From Saccharospirillum salsuginis (GTDB lineage Bacteria; Pseudomonadota; Gammaproteobacteria; Pseudomonadales; Natronospirillaceae): a stretch of DNA of 64,000 nucleotides. Below, piece by piece: positions 43,156-50,661 of this stretch (position 1 is its first letter; the number at the start of each line of letters is the position of its first letter). A program made the position numbers and the translations under genes. The stretch lies in contig NZ_BMXR01000011.1 of assembly GCF_014651855.1 (NCBI RefSeq), positions 62,001 to 126,000 on the forward strand. Reading direction: 5' to 3'. The notes below the pieces were generated by a model. It was not told the DNA's origin, made no database searches, and saw nothing but the letters and a program-made list of their open reading frames with translations.

Positions 43156-44461
43156 TCAATCTCGCAATGCGCTTGAACGGCTGGCCGCCAACAAGCACGA
43201 GCGGCTCAATGCCCGGCTGAAATCCCGTTACAACCGCGAACGTCGCTTTCGGGCCTACGGCATCGCCTCCATCGCCCTGGGTCTGACCTTCCTGGCCATC
43301 CTGCTGACCACCATCTTCAGTCAGGGGTTGTCGGCGTTCTGGACCACCTACGTCAAGCTGGACGTCACCTACACACCCGAGGTGCTCTACATCGACGACG
43401 CGACCGACGAATCGCAGTTGCGTCTGGCCGATTACGACGGTGTCATTCGGCAGGCCTTGTCCGAGCGCTTCCCGGAGGCGTCCGGCCGCCAGACCATGCG
43501 CAATCTGACCGGCATGGTCAGCACCTCCGCCGGCTATCGGCTGCGCAATCGTCTGATGGAAAACCCGGACCTGCTGGGTGAGACCGAAACGCTCTGGTTC
43601 CTGGCCGACGACGATGTCGACTTGTTGATGAACGGCATCATCGACCGGAACCTGCCCGAGTCCGAACGTCGGGTGAACGATCAGGAGCTGGAATGGATCG
43701 ACAGCCTGGTCTCCTCCGACCAGATCGAGCGCCGCTTTAATACGACCTTCTTCACCAACGGTGACTCACGCGACCCGGAAACGGCCGGTATTCTGGGGGC
43801 GGCCATGGGGTCGTTCTATACCCTGATCGTAACGCTGGCGCTGTCGTTCCCGATTGGCGTCGCGGCCGCCATTTATCTGGAAGAATTCGCGCCCAAGAAC
43901 CGCCTGACCGAGATCATCGAGGTCAACATCAATAACCTGGCGGCCGTGCCGTCCATCGTCTTCGGTTTGCTCGGTCTGGCCGTGTTCATCAACTTCTTTG
44001 GCCTGCCGCGCTCGGCCCCGATTGTCGGCGGCCTGGTGCTGACCCTGATGACCTTGCCGACCATCATCATTTCGGCCCGCGCCTCGATCAAGGCGGTTCC
44101 GCCGTCGATCCGCGAGGCGGCCATGGGTCTGGGGGCGTCGAAGATGCAGGTCACCCTGCACCATGTCTTGCCGCTGGCCCTGCCCGGCATGCTGACCGGC
44201 ACCATCATCGGCATGGCCCAGGCCCTGGGTGAGACCGCGCCGCTGCTGATGATCGGCATGGTCGCCTTCATCGTGGACATCCCGGGTGGCTTCACCGACC
44301 CGGCCACGGTCTTGCCCGTGCAGGTGTACCTGTGGTCCGACAGCCCCGAACGGGCGTTCATCGCCAAAACGTCAGCCGCCATCATGGTGTTGTTGGCTTT
44401 CCTGGCCGTTATGAACCTGTTGGCCGTGTTCCTGCGCAAGAAATTCGAGCGTCGCTGGTAA
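43139..44461 (+). CDS. pstA: Phosphate ABC transporter permease PstA (long form)
   Basis: A 440-residue permease. A cytoplasmic N-terminus is followed by one membrane segment (about 38-60), a periplasmic insert of some 160 residues (60-215) not present in E. coli PstA, and the transport domain with MGLGASKMQVTLHHVLPLAL as the EAA loop. GTG 43139 overlaps pstC by 17 bp; ATG 43148 is the alternative. The insert could contact PstS or the large loop of PstC. Confidence 0.92.
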   Translation: MSNMTDQSRNALERLAANKHERLNARLKSRYNRERRFRAYGIASIALGLTFLAILLTTIFSQGLSAFWTTYVKLDVTYTPEVLYIDDATDESQLRLADYDGVIRQALSERFPEASGRQTMRNLTGMVSTSAGYRLRNRLMENPDLLGETETLWFLADDDVDLLMNGIIDRNLPESERRVNDQELEWIDSLVSSDQIERRFNTTFFTNGDSRDPETAGILGAAMGSFYTLIVTLALSFPIGVAAAIYLEEFAPKNRLTEIIEVNINNLAAVPSIVFGLLGLAVFINFFGLPRSAPIVGGLVLTLMTLPTIIISARASIKAVPPSIREAAMGLGASKMQVTLHHVLPLALPGMLTGTIIGMAQALGETAPLLMIGMVAFIVDIPGGFTDPATVLPVQVYLWSDSPERAFIAKTSAAIMVLLAFLAVMNLLAVFLRKKFERRW

Positions 44462-44497
44462 GGGCGGGCGCGACCCGCCACAATGGAGATCGATACG

Positions 44498-45376
44498 ATG
44501 ACACTATCCAACCAATACCGTGAACAGAAGGCAGATTCCGTGACTACCGGAACCCCATCCGAACCCGACCAGCACGCCATCACCGACTGGAGCGGGACTG
44601 TAGGCGATGCGCTGATCGACGATCCGCGCATGAGCACCCGCAACGTCAATGTATTCTACGCCGACAACCAGGCCATCCACGACGTCAGCCTCGACATCGG
44701 CAAGAACGAAGTGCTGGCCATGATCGGCCCGTCGGGGTGCGGCAAATCGACGTTCCTGCGCACCCTGAACCGAATGAACGATTCCATCGACATCTGTCGG
44801 GTCGAAGGCGACATCGTTCTCGATGGCGACAACATCTATGACAAGCACATGGATGTGGTCGCCCTGCGCGCCAAAGTCGGCATGGTGTTCCAGAAACCGA
44901 ACCCGTTTCCGAAGTCGATCTACGACAACGTCGCCTACGGGCCGCGCATCCACGGTCTGGTCTCGCGCCGGGCGGAGCTGGACGAAGTGGTCGAAACCGC
45001 TTTGCGCAAAGCGGGCCTGTGGGACGAAGCCAAAGACCGGCTCGACAAACCGGCGACCGGCCTGTCCGGCGGCCAGCAGCAGCGGCTGTGCATCGCCCGC
45101 ACCATCGCCATCTCACCTGAAGTGATTCTGATGGACGAACCCTGCTCGGCGTTGGACCCGATTGCCACCGCACGCATCGAGGAACTGATCGCCGAACTGT
45201 CGGAGAACTACACCATCGCTATCGTGACACACAGCATGCAGCAGGCGGCGCGTGTGTCTCATCGCACCGCCTATTTCCATCTGGGTAAGTTGATTGAAGT
45301 GGGTGCGACCGACAAGATCTTCACCTCGCCCGACCACAAACTGACCGAAGACTACATCACCGGTCGCTTCGGCTGA
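44498..45376 (+). CDS. pstB: Phosphate ABC transporter ATPase
   Basis: A 292-residue ATPase: Walker A GPSGCGKST, Q-loop FQKPNPFPKS, signature LSGGQQQRLCIAR, Walker B VILMDEP and switch histidine in IVTHSM. About 45 extra N-terminal residues precede the ABC core and look disordered. The ATG at 44498 follows TGGAGATC. It powers uptake through PstCA and, with PhoU, takes part in phosphate signalling to PhoR. Confidence 0.95.
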   Translation: MTLSNQYREQKADSVTTGTPSEPDQHAITDWSGTVGDALIDDPRMSTRNVNVFYADNQAIHDVSLDIGKNEVLAMIGPSGCGKSTFLRTLNRMNDSIDICRVEGDIVLDGDNIYDKHMDVVALRAKVGMVFQKPNPFPKSIYDNVAYGPRIHGLVSRRAELDEVVETALRKAGLWDEAKDRLDKPATGLSGGQQQRLCIARTIAISPEVILMDEPCSALDPIATARIEELIAELSENYTIAIVTHSMQQAARVSHRTAYFHLGKLIEVGATDKIFTSPDHKLTEDYITGRFG

Positions 45377-45393
45377 TCGAACAGGGAGCTACC

Positions 45394-46110
45394 ATGGATA
45401 AACTGCAATTCGATAAACACACCTCGGCGCAATACAATGCCGAGCTGGAAGAAGCCCGCAAGAACCTGATGCAGATGGGTGGTCTGGTCGAGCAACAGGT
45501 CGACGATGCCGTTCGGGCATTGATGGAAATGGACACGTCGCTGGCGCAGCGGGTCATCGAGACCGATACCACGGTCAATGAAATGGAGCTGGACATCGAC
45601 GAGGAATGCACCCGCATTCTGGCACGCCGGCACCCGGCCGCCTCGGACCTGCGTTTCATCATCGCCGTCTCGCGCGCGGTGACCGATCTGGAGCGGATGG
45701 GCGACGAAGCCGCCAAGGTGGCGCGTCACACCCTCGAGCTGGCCGACACCGGCAGCGGCCCACAGGGCTATGTCGAGCTGCGTCACATCGGCGTGGAAGT
45801 CCGCCATATGGTGCAGCATTCATTGGATGCCTTCGCCCGGCTGGACGCCGACAGCGCCCTGGACGTTATGCAGCAGGACAAGTCGGTCGATCTGGAATAC
45901 GGCACCGCCATTCGCAGCCTGATCACCACGATGATGGAAGACCCGCGCTCCATCAGCCGGGCGCTGAACGTCATGTGGTCGCTGCGCTCGCTGGAGCGCA
46001 TCGGCGATCACGCCCGGAACATCGCCGAGTCCGTGATTTACCTGGTCAAAGGCAAGGATGTGCGCCATAAGAAACTGGAGCACGTCGAAGCTCAGGTCAA
46101 GCGGGATTGA
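45394..46110 (+). CDS. phoU: PhoU phosphate signalling regulator
   Basis: A 238-residue protein of two three-helix PhoU bundles. Metal-site motifs ERMGDEAAKVAR and ERIGDHARNIAES occur in the first and second halves. PhoU restrains PhoR kinase activity when phosphate is plentiful and limits Pst transport. The AGGGAGC ribosome site lies six bases before the ATG, 17 bp after pstB. It is the last gene of the operon; phoBR are 6 kb away on the other strand. Confidence 0.95.
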   Translation: MDKLQFDKHTSAQYNAELEEARKNLMQMGGLVEQQVDDAVRALMEMDTSLAQRVIETDTTVNEMELDIDEECTRILARRHPAASDLRFIIAVSRAVTDLERMGDEAAKVARHTLELADTGSGPQGYVELRHIGVEVRHMVQHSLDAFARLDADSALDVMQQDKSVDLEYGTAIRSLITTMMEDPRSISRALNVMWSLRSLERIGDHARNIAESVIYLVKGKDVRHKKLEHVEAQVKRD

Positions 46111-46115
46111 GAGAG

Positions 46116-46147
46116 TTCAACTCGGCCCCATGGGTGGCCGGGTTGAA
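46116..46147 (+). terminator. Hairpin after phoU
   Basis: TTCAACTCGGCC-CCATGGGT-GGCCGGGTTGAA pairs over 12 bp with one mismatch, starting 6 bp after the phoU stop. No U run follows, so the function as terminator is likely but not certain. Confidence 0.6.
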
Positions 46148-46174
46148 TAAAAACACTGCAGAATCAAAAGGTTG

Positions 46175-46203
46175 TTGACCTTCCGGGGCGACATCTCTAT
46201 ATT
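46175..46203 (+). promoter_or_regulatory. Promoter of tRNA-Thr
   Basis: -35 TTGACC (46175-46180), 17-bp spacer, -10 TATATT (46198-46203). Transcription should start within a few bases of the tRNA 5' end, allowing a short leader. Confidence 0.8.
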
Positions 46204-46214
46204 ACGCATCCGTT

Positions 46215-46290
<76 letters not shown>

Positions 46291-46295
46291 CTTCG

Positions 46296-46320
46296 AAACC
46301 CGCACATGGCGGGTTTTGTT
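46296..46320 (+). terminator. Rho-independent terminator of tRNA-Thr
   Basis: AAACCCGC-ACATG-GCGGGTTT followed by TGTT, six bases after the tRNA. Confidence 0.85.
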
Positions 46321-46393
46321 GTTTCCGGGGGTGCGAATAGGGTATCAATGGCCCGTTGCGAACCTGTCCTGCGAAACAACACCCGGAGCCCTC

Positions 46394-46729
46394 ATGTCGT
46401 TTATTATTGATCTCCTCTCGGCCTTGTCGGGCCTGATCCGTCCCCACCTGACCTTCGTCGCCTCGGCACTGGTGGCAACGCTGCTGGTCATCTATGGTAA
46501 TAACATCAATCGAGCGGTCTGGGCCCTGGTCCGAGGCGCTCATTTCATCGTGCGTACTCTGGTGTTTGTGTTGCTATGTGCCCTTGGTTACGGAGCTCTG
46601 ACCGTCTACCTCATTCCTTTCCTGCGTCGATTGCTGCTGGCCGCCGGTCCGGTCTGGCTCGGCTTGCTGGTGGTGGTGGCGTTTCTGTTCGTCGGTTGGC
46701 TGGCCGAACGCCACAGTCGGCGCGCCTGA
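46394..46729 (+). CDS. DUF3392 family small membrane protein
   Basis: A 111-residue inner-membrane protein with three or four hydrophobic segments and basic connecting loops (INRAVWALVRG, FLRRLL). It matches the DUF3392 family, of unknown function. The ATG at 46394 follows CGGAG. The 3' end overlaps the likely start of the nuclease-like gene by 34 bp, so they may be translated together. Confidence 0.75.
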   Translation: MSFIIDLLSALSGLIRPHLTFVASALVATLLVIYGNNINRAVWALVRGAHFIVRTLVFVLLCALGYGALTVYLIPFLRRLLLAAGPVWLGLLVVVAFLFVGWLAERHSRRA

Positions 46730-47517
46730 TCCTGTTCGTTCTGGCCCTTGGGCTGGGCGGGCTGGCACAGGCCTTTACCGAACCCGGGTACAAGGTGCCG
46801 ATACAACTGGCCCAGTTCCACCTCACCGAGGCGGCCAGGGCCGGCCTGGCCGGGCTCTACGGCGAGCAGTGGGCCCGGGAGATGATTCAGCTGTCCGACT
46901 GGGCGAAGGCGCAACGACCGTCCCGAGGGTTGCGTGTCGTGCTCTTCGACGCCGACGATACCGGCTTCGACGTCGCGAAGCATTGTCCGAATAACGGCTG
47001 TGTGGTCGGGGCTGTCATGGAAAGTCATCATGTACTGTCGCGCGACGGCTTCAGCGACGACCAAAAGCGTCAGGCAGTGCAATACCTGATGCATTTCATC
47101 ACCGAGCTGCACATACCGGTCAACGCCGGCCTGAAGAGCGATCAGGGCGGCCGGTTGGTGTGGCTGCGCGACAGTGAATTGAACCGGGTTCATTTGTCCG
47201 AGGTATGGAACGATCGCTTGTACGATCGTCTGCCGGGAACCTGGTTTTCCCAGGCGCAACGGTTGGAACGCGACCTGACCGATGAGACCCTCCGGGAATG
47301 GACCGCGAGTGTCCGTCCGGTGGACTGGGCGTGGGAGACGCATCAGTTGGCGCTGGACGAGGCCTATCCGATGGCCGGGCGCGGCCAATACGATGCCATC
47401 TTCGTGCGCGAAGCCTTACCGCTGCTCGAGCGGCAATTAACGAAGTCGGGACTGAGATTGGCGGCGCTGTTGAACGCGGCCTTCGCACCGCAACCCGCCG
47501 AGGGCTCGACCGAGTAG
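46696..47517 (+). CDS. S1/P1 nuclease-like exported protein
   Basis: A protein of about 273 residues with a signal peptide ending LAQA before FTEPGYKV. The pattern ESHHVLSRDG, then LMHFITELHIPVNAGLKSDQGG, corresponds to the zinc ligands of the S1/P1 nuclease family (HxxxD/E, H and GGN-type region), though GGR replaces GGN. It may be an extracytoplasmic nuclease or nucleotidase releasing phosphate, which would suit the phosphate genes nearby. The start is uncertain: TTG 46696 gives a clean signal peptide but has no good ribosome site. Confidence 0.65.
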   Translation: MAGRTPQSARLILFVLALGLGGLAQAFTEPGYKVPIQLAQFHLTEAARAGLAGLYGEQWAREMIQLSDWAKAQRPSRGLRVVLFDADDTGFDVAKHCPNNGCVVGAVMESHHVLSRDGFSDDQKRQAVQYLMHFITELHIPVNAGLKSDQGGRLVWLRDSELNRVHLSEVWNDRLYDRLPGTWFSQAQRLERDLTDETLREWTASVRPVDWAWETHQLALDEAYPMAGRGQYDAIFVREALPLLERQLTKSGLRLAALLNAAFAPQPAEGSTE

Positions 47518-47571
47518 CGACATGGGTTGGGGCTTGTCGGGGATGCGGATATCGGGACGGTGTTTCCATAA

Positions 47572-47814
47572 GAAAAGAGGGGGATGCCACAGGCAGCCCC
47601 CTCCGAAATCTTGAACTCTGGCATCATCCTGATTGCATCGTCCTGACGCCGGCGCTCCTGCACCGCTGTAAGTACCTTCCCGGTACCGGTCCGCTATCGT
47701 CCTGCTTCCTGGTTGCCAGCGTCCGTGCTGTGTCGCTTACGCGATGCTCCTCGGCGCTTCCGCTGGCCTGCCTTCCTGGCGTCTTGGCGTATCCGTCCGC
47801 GTTCGTCGTGAACA
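47572..47814 (-). ncRNA. CsrB/Rsm-type small RNA, copy 1
   Basis: About 243 nt on the minus strand. It contains some 14 GGA motifs, many as CAGGA or CGGA in hairpin loops, for example GTACC-GGGAA-GGTAC. This is the hallmark of RNAs that titrate CsrA/RsmA. It ends in a terminator (47577-47603) with a T-rich tail. The -10 is TATACT and a weak CTCAAC lies at -35. A GacA-type palindrome at 47973-47990 is 146 bp upstream of the -10. The paralogue at 48044-48275 has the same plan, with matching segments such as CACAGCACGGACGCTG and CGTCAGGACGATGC. No credible protein frame is present. Confidence 0.88.
47577..47603 (-). terminator. Terminator of small RNA copy 1
   Basis: On the minus strand GAGGGGG-CTGCC...GGCAT-CCCCCTC is followed by TTTTCTT. 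Confidence 0.9.
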
Positions 47815-47820
47815 GGGCTT

Positions 47821-47849
47821 AGTATAGGGGATGTCGGATGACCGTTGAG
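47821..47849 (-). promoter_or_regulatory. Promoter of small RNA copy 1
   Basis: Minus strand: -35 CTCAAC (47844-47849), 17-bp spacer, -10 TATACT (47821-47826). The poor -35 suggests dependence on an activator; the same arrangement precedes copy 2. Confidence 0.75.
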
Positions 47850-47972
47850 TGACAGAAACCGCCTGAAACCGCGTTTTATTTGAGCGTATTTTCCGGGCCC
47901 GGGCCATGCGGGTTTTTCCGGGCGGTGTCCTCTGAAAATGTCGATGAGATCACAGGAATAGATGACAAGCCG

Positions 47973-47990
47973 CGTAGGAGATGTCTTACA
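47973..47990 (-). promoter_or_regulatory. GacA-type upstream activating site of small RNA copy 1
   Basis: Minus strand TGTAAGACATCTCCTACG, compared with the GacA consensus TGTAAGNNATNNCTTACA: the first half-site and central AT are exact, the second half has two changes. It lies 146 bp upstream of the -10. Confidence 0.75.
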
Positions 47991-48043
47991 AAAACGATGG
48001 TGAAATGGGAAATGGACAATCGGGGCGGGTTTTTCGACCGGAC

Positions 48044-48275
48044 AAGAAAAAGGGGAAGCCGTGACTTCCCCTCTTGCGCCGTAAGCATGGCTTCTTCCTG
48101 AAAGCATCGTCCTGACGCTGTTGCATCCTGCAACTCCTGAAATACCGTCCGGGTATCGGTCCTCGTCCTGTTCCAGTTGGTCAGCGTCCGTGCTGTGTCG
48201 CGCTGCGATGTTCCACTTGCCTTCCGGTGGCTGGCCTGCCTGGCCATCGTTTTCCTCTGTGTTCATCCTGAACGC
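48044..48275 (-). ncRNA. CsrB/Rsm-type small RNA, copy 2
   Basis: About 232 nt on the minus strand with roughly 13 GGA motifs. Several sit in clear hairpin loops: ATACC-CGGAC-GGTAT, GTTGC-AGGAT-GCAAC and GCTT-TCAGGAAG-AAGC. It ends in a strong terminator (48051-48072) followed by TTTTTCTT. The promoter has -10 TATAAT and weak -35 CTCAAT; a GacA-type palindrome is at 48432-48449. It lies 230 bp upstream of copy 1 in the same direction. Such RNAs sequester RsmA/CsrA and so relieve translational repression of secretion, motility or biofilm genes. RsmA, GacS and GacA genes are not in the window. Confidence 0.9.
48051..48072 (-). terminator. Terminator of small RNA copy 2
   Basis: Minus strand AGGGGAAG-TCACGG-CTTCCCCT followed by TTTTCTT. 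Confidence 0.92.
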
Positions 48276-48281
48276 AAGGCT

Positions 48282-48310
48282 ATTATAGGGGCAGACAAGC
48301 ACCGATTGAG
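48282..48310 (-). promoter_or_regulatory. Promoter of small RNA copy 2
   Basis: Minus strand: -35 CTCAAT (48305-48310), 17-bp spacer, -10 TATAAT (48282-48287). The expected start is near 48275. Confidence 0.8.
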
Positions 48311-48431
48311 CGTCAATTTATCACCGCTTGGGCTGTGAAATTCTCGACGTCGCTGTAATCCAGGATTGGTGCGGCCTTGGTTGAAGTTTCGCCAACTTCG
48401 TCACAAAAAAAGCCCTAATTCGCACGTCATC

Positions 48432-48449
48432 TGTAGGAAATATCGTACA
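48432..48449 (-). promoter_or_regulatory. GacA-type upstream activating site of small RNA copy 2
   Basis: Minus strand TGTACGATATTTCCTACA fits TGTAAGNNATNNCTTACA at all but two fixed positions, including the central AT. It is 145 bp upstream of the -10, the same distance as in copy 1, and ends 5 bp before the ATG of the divergent gene at 48454. Confidence 0.75.
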
Positions 48450-48453
48450 AATC

Positions 48454-49278
48454 ATGTCGGAAAATCGGAAATCGGAGGGGGCCCGCCTCCACCTCTACCA
48501 GGGCACCGAAATTATTGCCTGGCTAAAAAATGGCTGTCTTCCGCTCGAATCGTCCGCCGGTTTGACGTACCCCTTTGTCCGCTTCGATCAGTGGCAGGGC
48601 GAGCACAACCGTCCGCTGAGTCAGGAAGCCCTGGACTTGGAGTGGCAGCGTCAGTATCGGGCCTTGCCGGAGGCGGTTCGCGGACTGTTGAGCTTCGAAC
48701 ATTTCAAGACCCAGGGCGGGGAGATCGAGGACAATGTTCGTGCCGCGGCCCGGCGTCACCAGAATGGCCAGCAAGCGCACTTCGATACCGGTTGGCTCGG
48801 GCAGGCCCGGTTGTTGCGCCTGTTCCCGTCGGCCTTGTGCTACCACGGGTGGCGGCGGTTGGCCGAGGACTTCAGCGGTTTCGCCCTGGTGCTGAACAGC
48901 CGGCATTCGGCTTTGACCAGCAGCAAAGAGCGCCCGTCCAAGCTCGCGCCGGTGCGCTATGGCCAGCCCTATCGGTTCAAGGTCACCGCCGACAACCCGT
49001 TTCCCGGTCTGCTCGACGATCATGGCTCCCAGCGCGACAACCAGGAATGGCGGTTGCTGATGCCGGCCAAAACGGCCGCCAGACACCAAGGACAGCCGGT
49101 AGTGCCTATTGGCCGGGGGTTGATCGAAGCGATCTACTGGTCCGTGGCCACGCCGGAGGAATCCGTCGAGGCCTTGCACACACTGATCAGGCAGGACATG
49201 CGGTATCGCTCGGTGAAGCTCGGCCGGGTCGTTCCGGATGCCCATCAATGGCAACTCAGTTTTCAGGACATCACCTGA
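48454..49278 (+). CDS. Unassigned protein, faintly DUF2971-like
   Basis: A 274-residue cytoplasmic protein without recognisable motifs of a known enzyme. The layout (ARLLRLFPSALCYHGWRR, a G-x-x-L-V-L strand, then QEWRLLMP) resembles DUF2971 proteins, where W-x-x-Y-A and E-W-R-L segments recur, but the match is weak. The ATG at 48454 has no good ribosome site; AGGA lies 14 bases upstream within the GacA-type palindrome. Divergent transcription from the small RNA and the palindrome 5 bp from its start suggest it might itself respond to GacA. Confidence 0.55.
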   Translation: MSENRKSEGARLHLYQGTEIIAWLKNGCLPLESSAGLTYPFVRFDQWQGEHNRPLSQEALDLEWQRQYRALPEAVRGLLSFEHFKTQGGEIEDNVRAAARRHQNGQQAHFDTGWLGQARLLRLFPSALCYHGWRRLAEDFSGFALVLNSRHSALTSSKERPSKLAPVRYGQPYRFKVTADNPFPGLLDDHGSQRDNQEWRLLMPAKTAARHQGQPVVPIGRGLIEAIYWSVATPEESVEALHTLIRQDMRYRSVKLGRVVPDAHQWQLSFQDIT

Positions 49279-49311
49279 CGCGGCCCTGGCATGAACGGGA
49301 TATATCGCTAT

Positions 49312-49327
49312 AGTTGATATATCAACT
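49312..49327. promoter_or_regulatory. Perfect 16-bp palindrome, likely MarR operator
   Basis: AGTTGATATATCAACT is a perfect palindrome 18 bp before the NmrA-like gene, whose operon partner encodes a MarR-type regulator. MarR proteins bind such AT-rich palindromes. Confidence 0.65.
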
Positions 49328-49345
49328 AACCAGGAAGTCCAGACC

Positions 49346-50179
49346 ATGATTCTGATAACCGGCTCCTCCGGCCAGGTGGGCCAAGCCACTCTGCGACACC
49401 TGCGCCCGACCGATGCGATTGTCCGTTGTGCCGATCGGGATGCGAGCCCGGGCGAACCCGACAGTGTCCGTTTCGATTTTCTGGACCCCGATACGTTCGA
49501 GGCGGCCCTGGCCGGTGTCGACGTGGTGTTACTGATTCGCCCGCCGCAACTGGCCAAACCCCGCCAGGACATGTTGCCGTTTCTGATGGCGTGCAAGCGC
49601 GACGGCATTCGGCGGGTGGTGTTTCTGTCGTTGCAGGGCGCGGACCGGAACGGGTTCACGCCGCATGCGAAAATCGAGGGGCTGATCCGCGAATGTGGCC
49701 TCGATTTCACATTCCTGCGACCGAGCTTCTTCATGCAGAACCTGACCGGGACTCACCGGGCTGAAATCCGCGACGAGCAACGCATCATGGTGCCTGCGGG
49801 ACAGGGGCGCACCAACTTCATCGACGTCGATGACATCGGTGCCGTGGCGGCCAGGGTACTGATCGAAGACGGGCACACCAACCGGGCATACGAACTGACC
49901 GGGTCCGACAGCTGGACCTATGCCGAGGTGGCCGACCGGCTCAGCCGGACCACGGGACGGCTGATTCGCTACGAGCGACCCGGAGTGTTCCGGTTTTTGG
50001 CGCATCACCTCAGGAAAGGGACGCCGTTTCGGTTTGCTCTGGTCATGGCTGCCATCTACACCATCGCCCGTCTGGGGCGGGCGTCCGGTACCACCGACAC
50101 GGTGCGGCAACTGCTGGGGCGGCCGCCGCGTTCCCTGCCGGACTTCATCGAGGAGCATCGCGACCTGTGGCTAACCTGA
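49346..50179 (+). CDS. NmrA-like NAD(P)-binding protein
   Basis: A 277-residue atypical SDR. The cofactor motif is ITGSSGQVGQATLRHL at 4-19, and KIEGLIRECGLDFTFLRPSFFMQN is typical of NmrA or quinone oxidoreductase (QorB-type) proteins. No YxxxK dyad is clear. Such proteins act as redox sensors or reduce quinones. It follows a 16-bp palindrome and overlaps the MarR-type gene by 13 bp, so a quinone- or electrophile-responsive pair is plausible. Confidence 0.8.
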   Translation: MILITGSSGQVGQATLRHLRPTDAIVRCADRDASPGEPDSVRFDFLDPDTFEAALAGVDVVLLIRPPQLAKPRQDMLPFLMACKRDGIRRVVFLSLQGADRNGFTPHAKIEGLIRECGLDFTFLRPSFFMQNLTGTHRAEIRDEQRIMVPAGQGRTNFIDVDDIGAVAARVLIEDGHTNRAYELTGSDSWTYAEVADRLSRTTGRLIRYERPGVFRFLAHHLRKGTPFRFALVMAAIYTIARLGRASGTTDTVRQLLGRPPRSLPDFIEEHRDLWLT

Positions 50180-50577
50180 ATACCCGGTCTCCCTCGGTTC
50201 AGGTGGCTCGCCTGTTCCAACAATTGAACAAGCGTCTGGACGTCGAATTGGCCGGCCTGAATCTCAAGCGGGGTCAGCACGCCGGCTTGCTGGCACTGGC
50301 CGAACATCAGCCCTGTTCGCTCGATACCCTGGTGCGGGTGCTGGAGATCGACAAGGCGGCGGCGTCGCGCAGTGTGGCCAGTCTGGAGCGCCATGGCTGG
50401 GTGCACACGGCTCCTTCCCCGGACGACGCCCGACGCAAGTGCCTGACCTTGACGCCCGAAGGCCAAGCCCTGGCGACCCGGGTTATGGAGTGCATGCAGG
50501 CGGTGGATGCCTGGTTCGAGGCGGAATACGGTCCGGCGTTGTGCCGGGCATTGCGGTCTGTGAAAAAGGGTGGTTGA
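50167..50577 (+). CDS. MarR-family regulator
   Basis: A 136-residue winged-helix regulator. The recognition region DTLVRVLEIDKAAASRSVASLERHGWV (short motif: DKAAASRSVASLERHGW) and the wing PSPDDARRKCLTLTPEG are typical of MarR. One cysteine is in the wing (RRKCLTL), a possible redox or electrophile sensor. The start is GTG 50167 inside the end of the NmrA gene. It probably represses its own operon through the palindrome at 49312. Confidence 0.85.
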   Translation: MANLNTRSPSVQVARLFQQLNKRLDVELAGLNLKRGQHAGLLALAEHQPCSLDTLVRVLEIDKAAASRSVASLERHGWVHTAPSPDDARRKCLTLTPEGQALATRVMECMQAVDAWFEAEYGPALCRALRSVKKGG

Positions 50578-50661
50578 GCGCGTTCGCATGGGCTAGCCTT
50601 TAGGGAACAGATACCGCCTCTGTCCGTCAGGGGCGCCCGATAGTCGCAGGATCCCTCGAGC

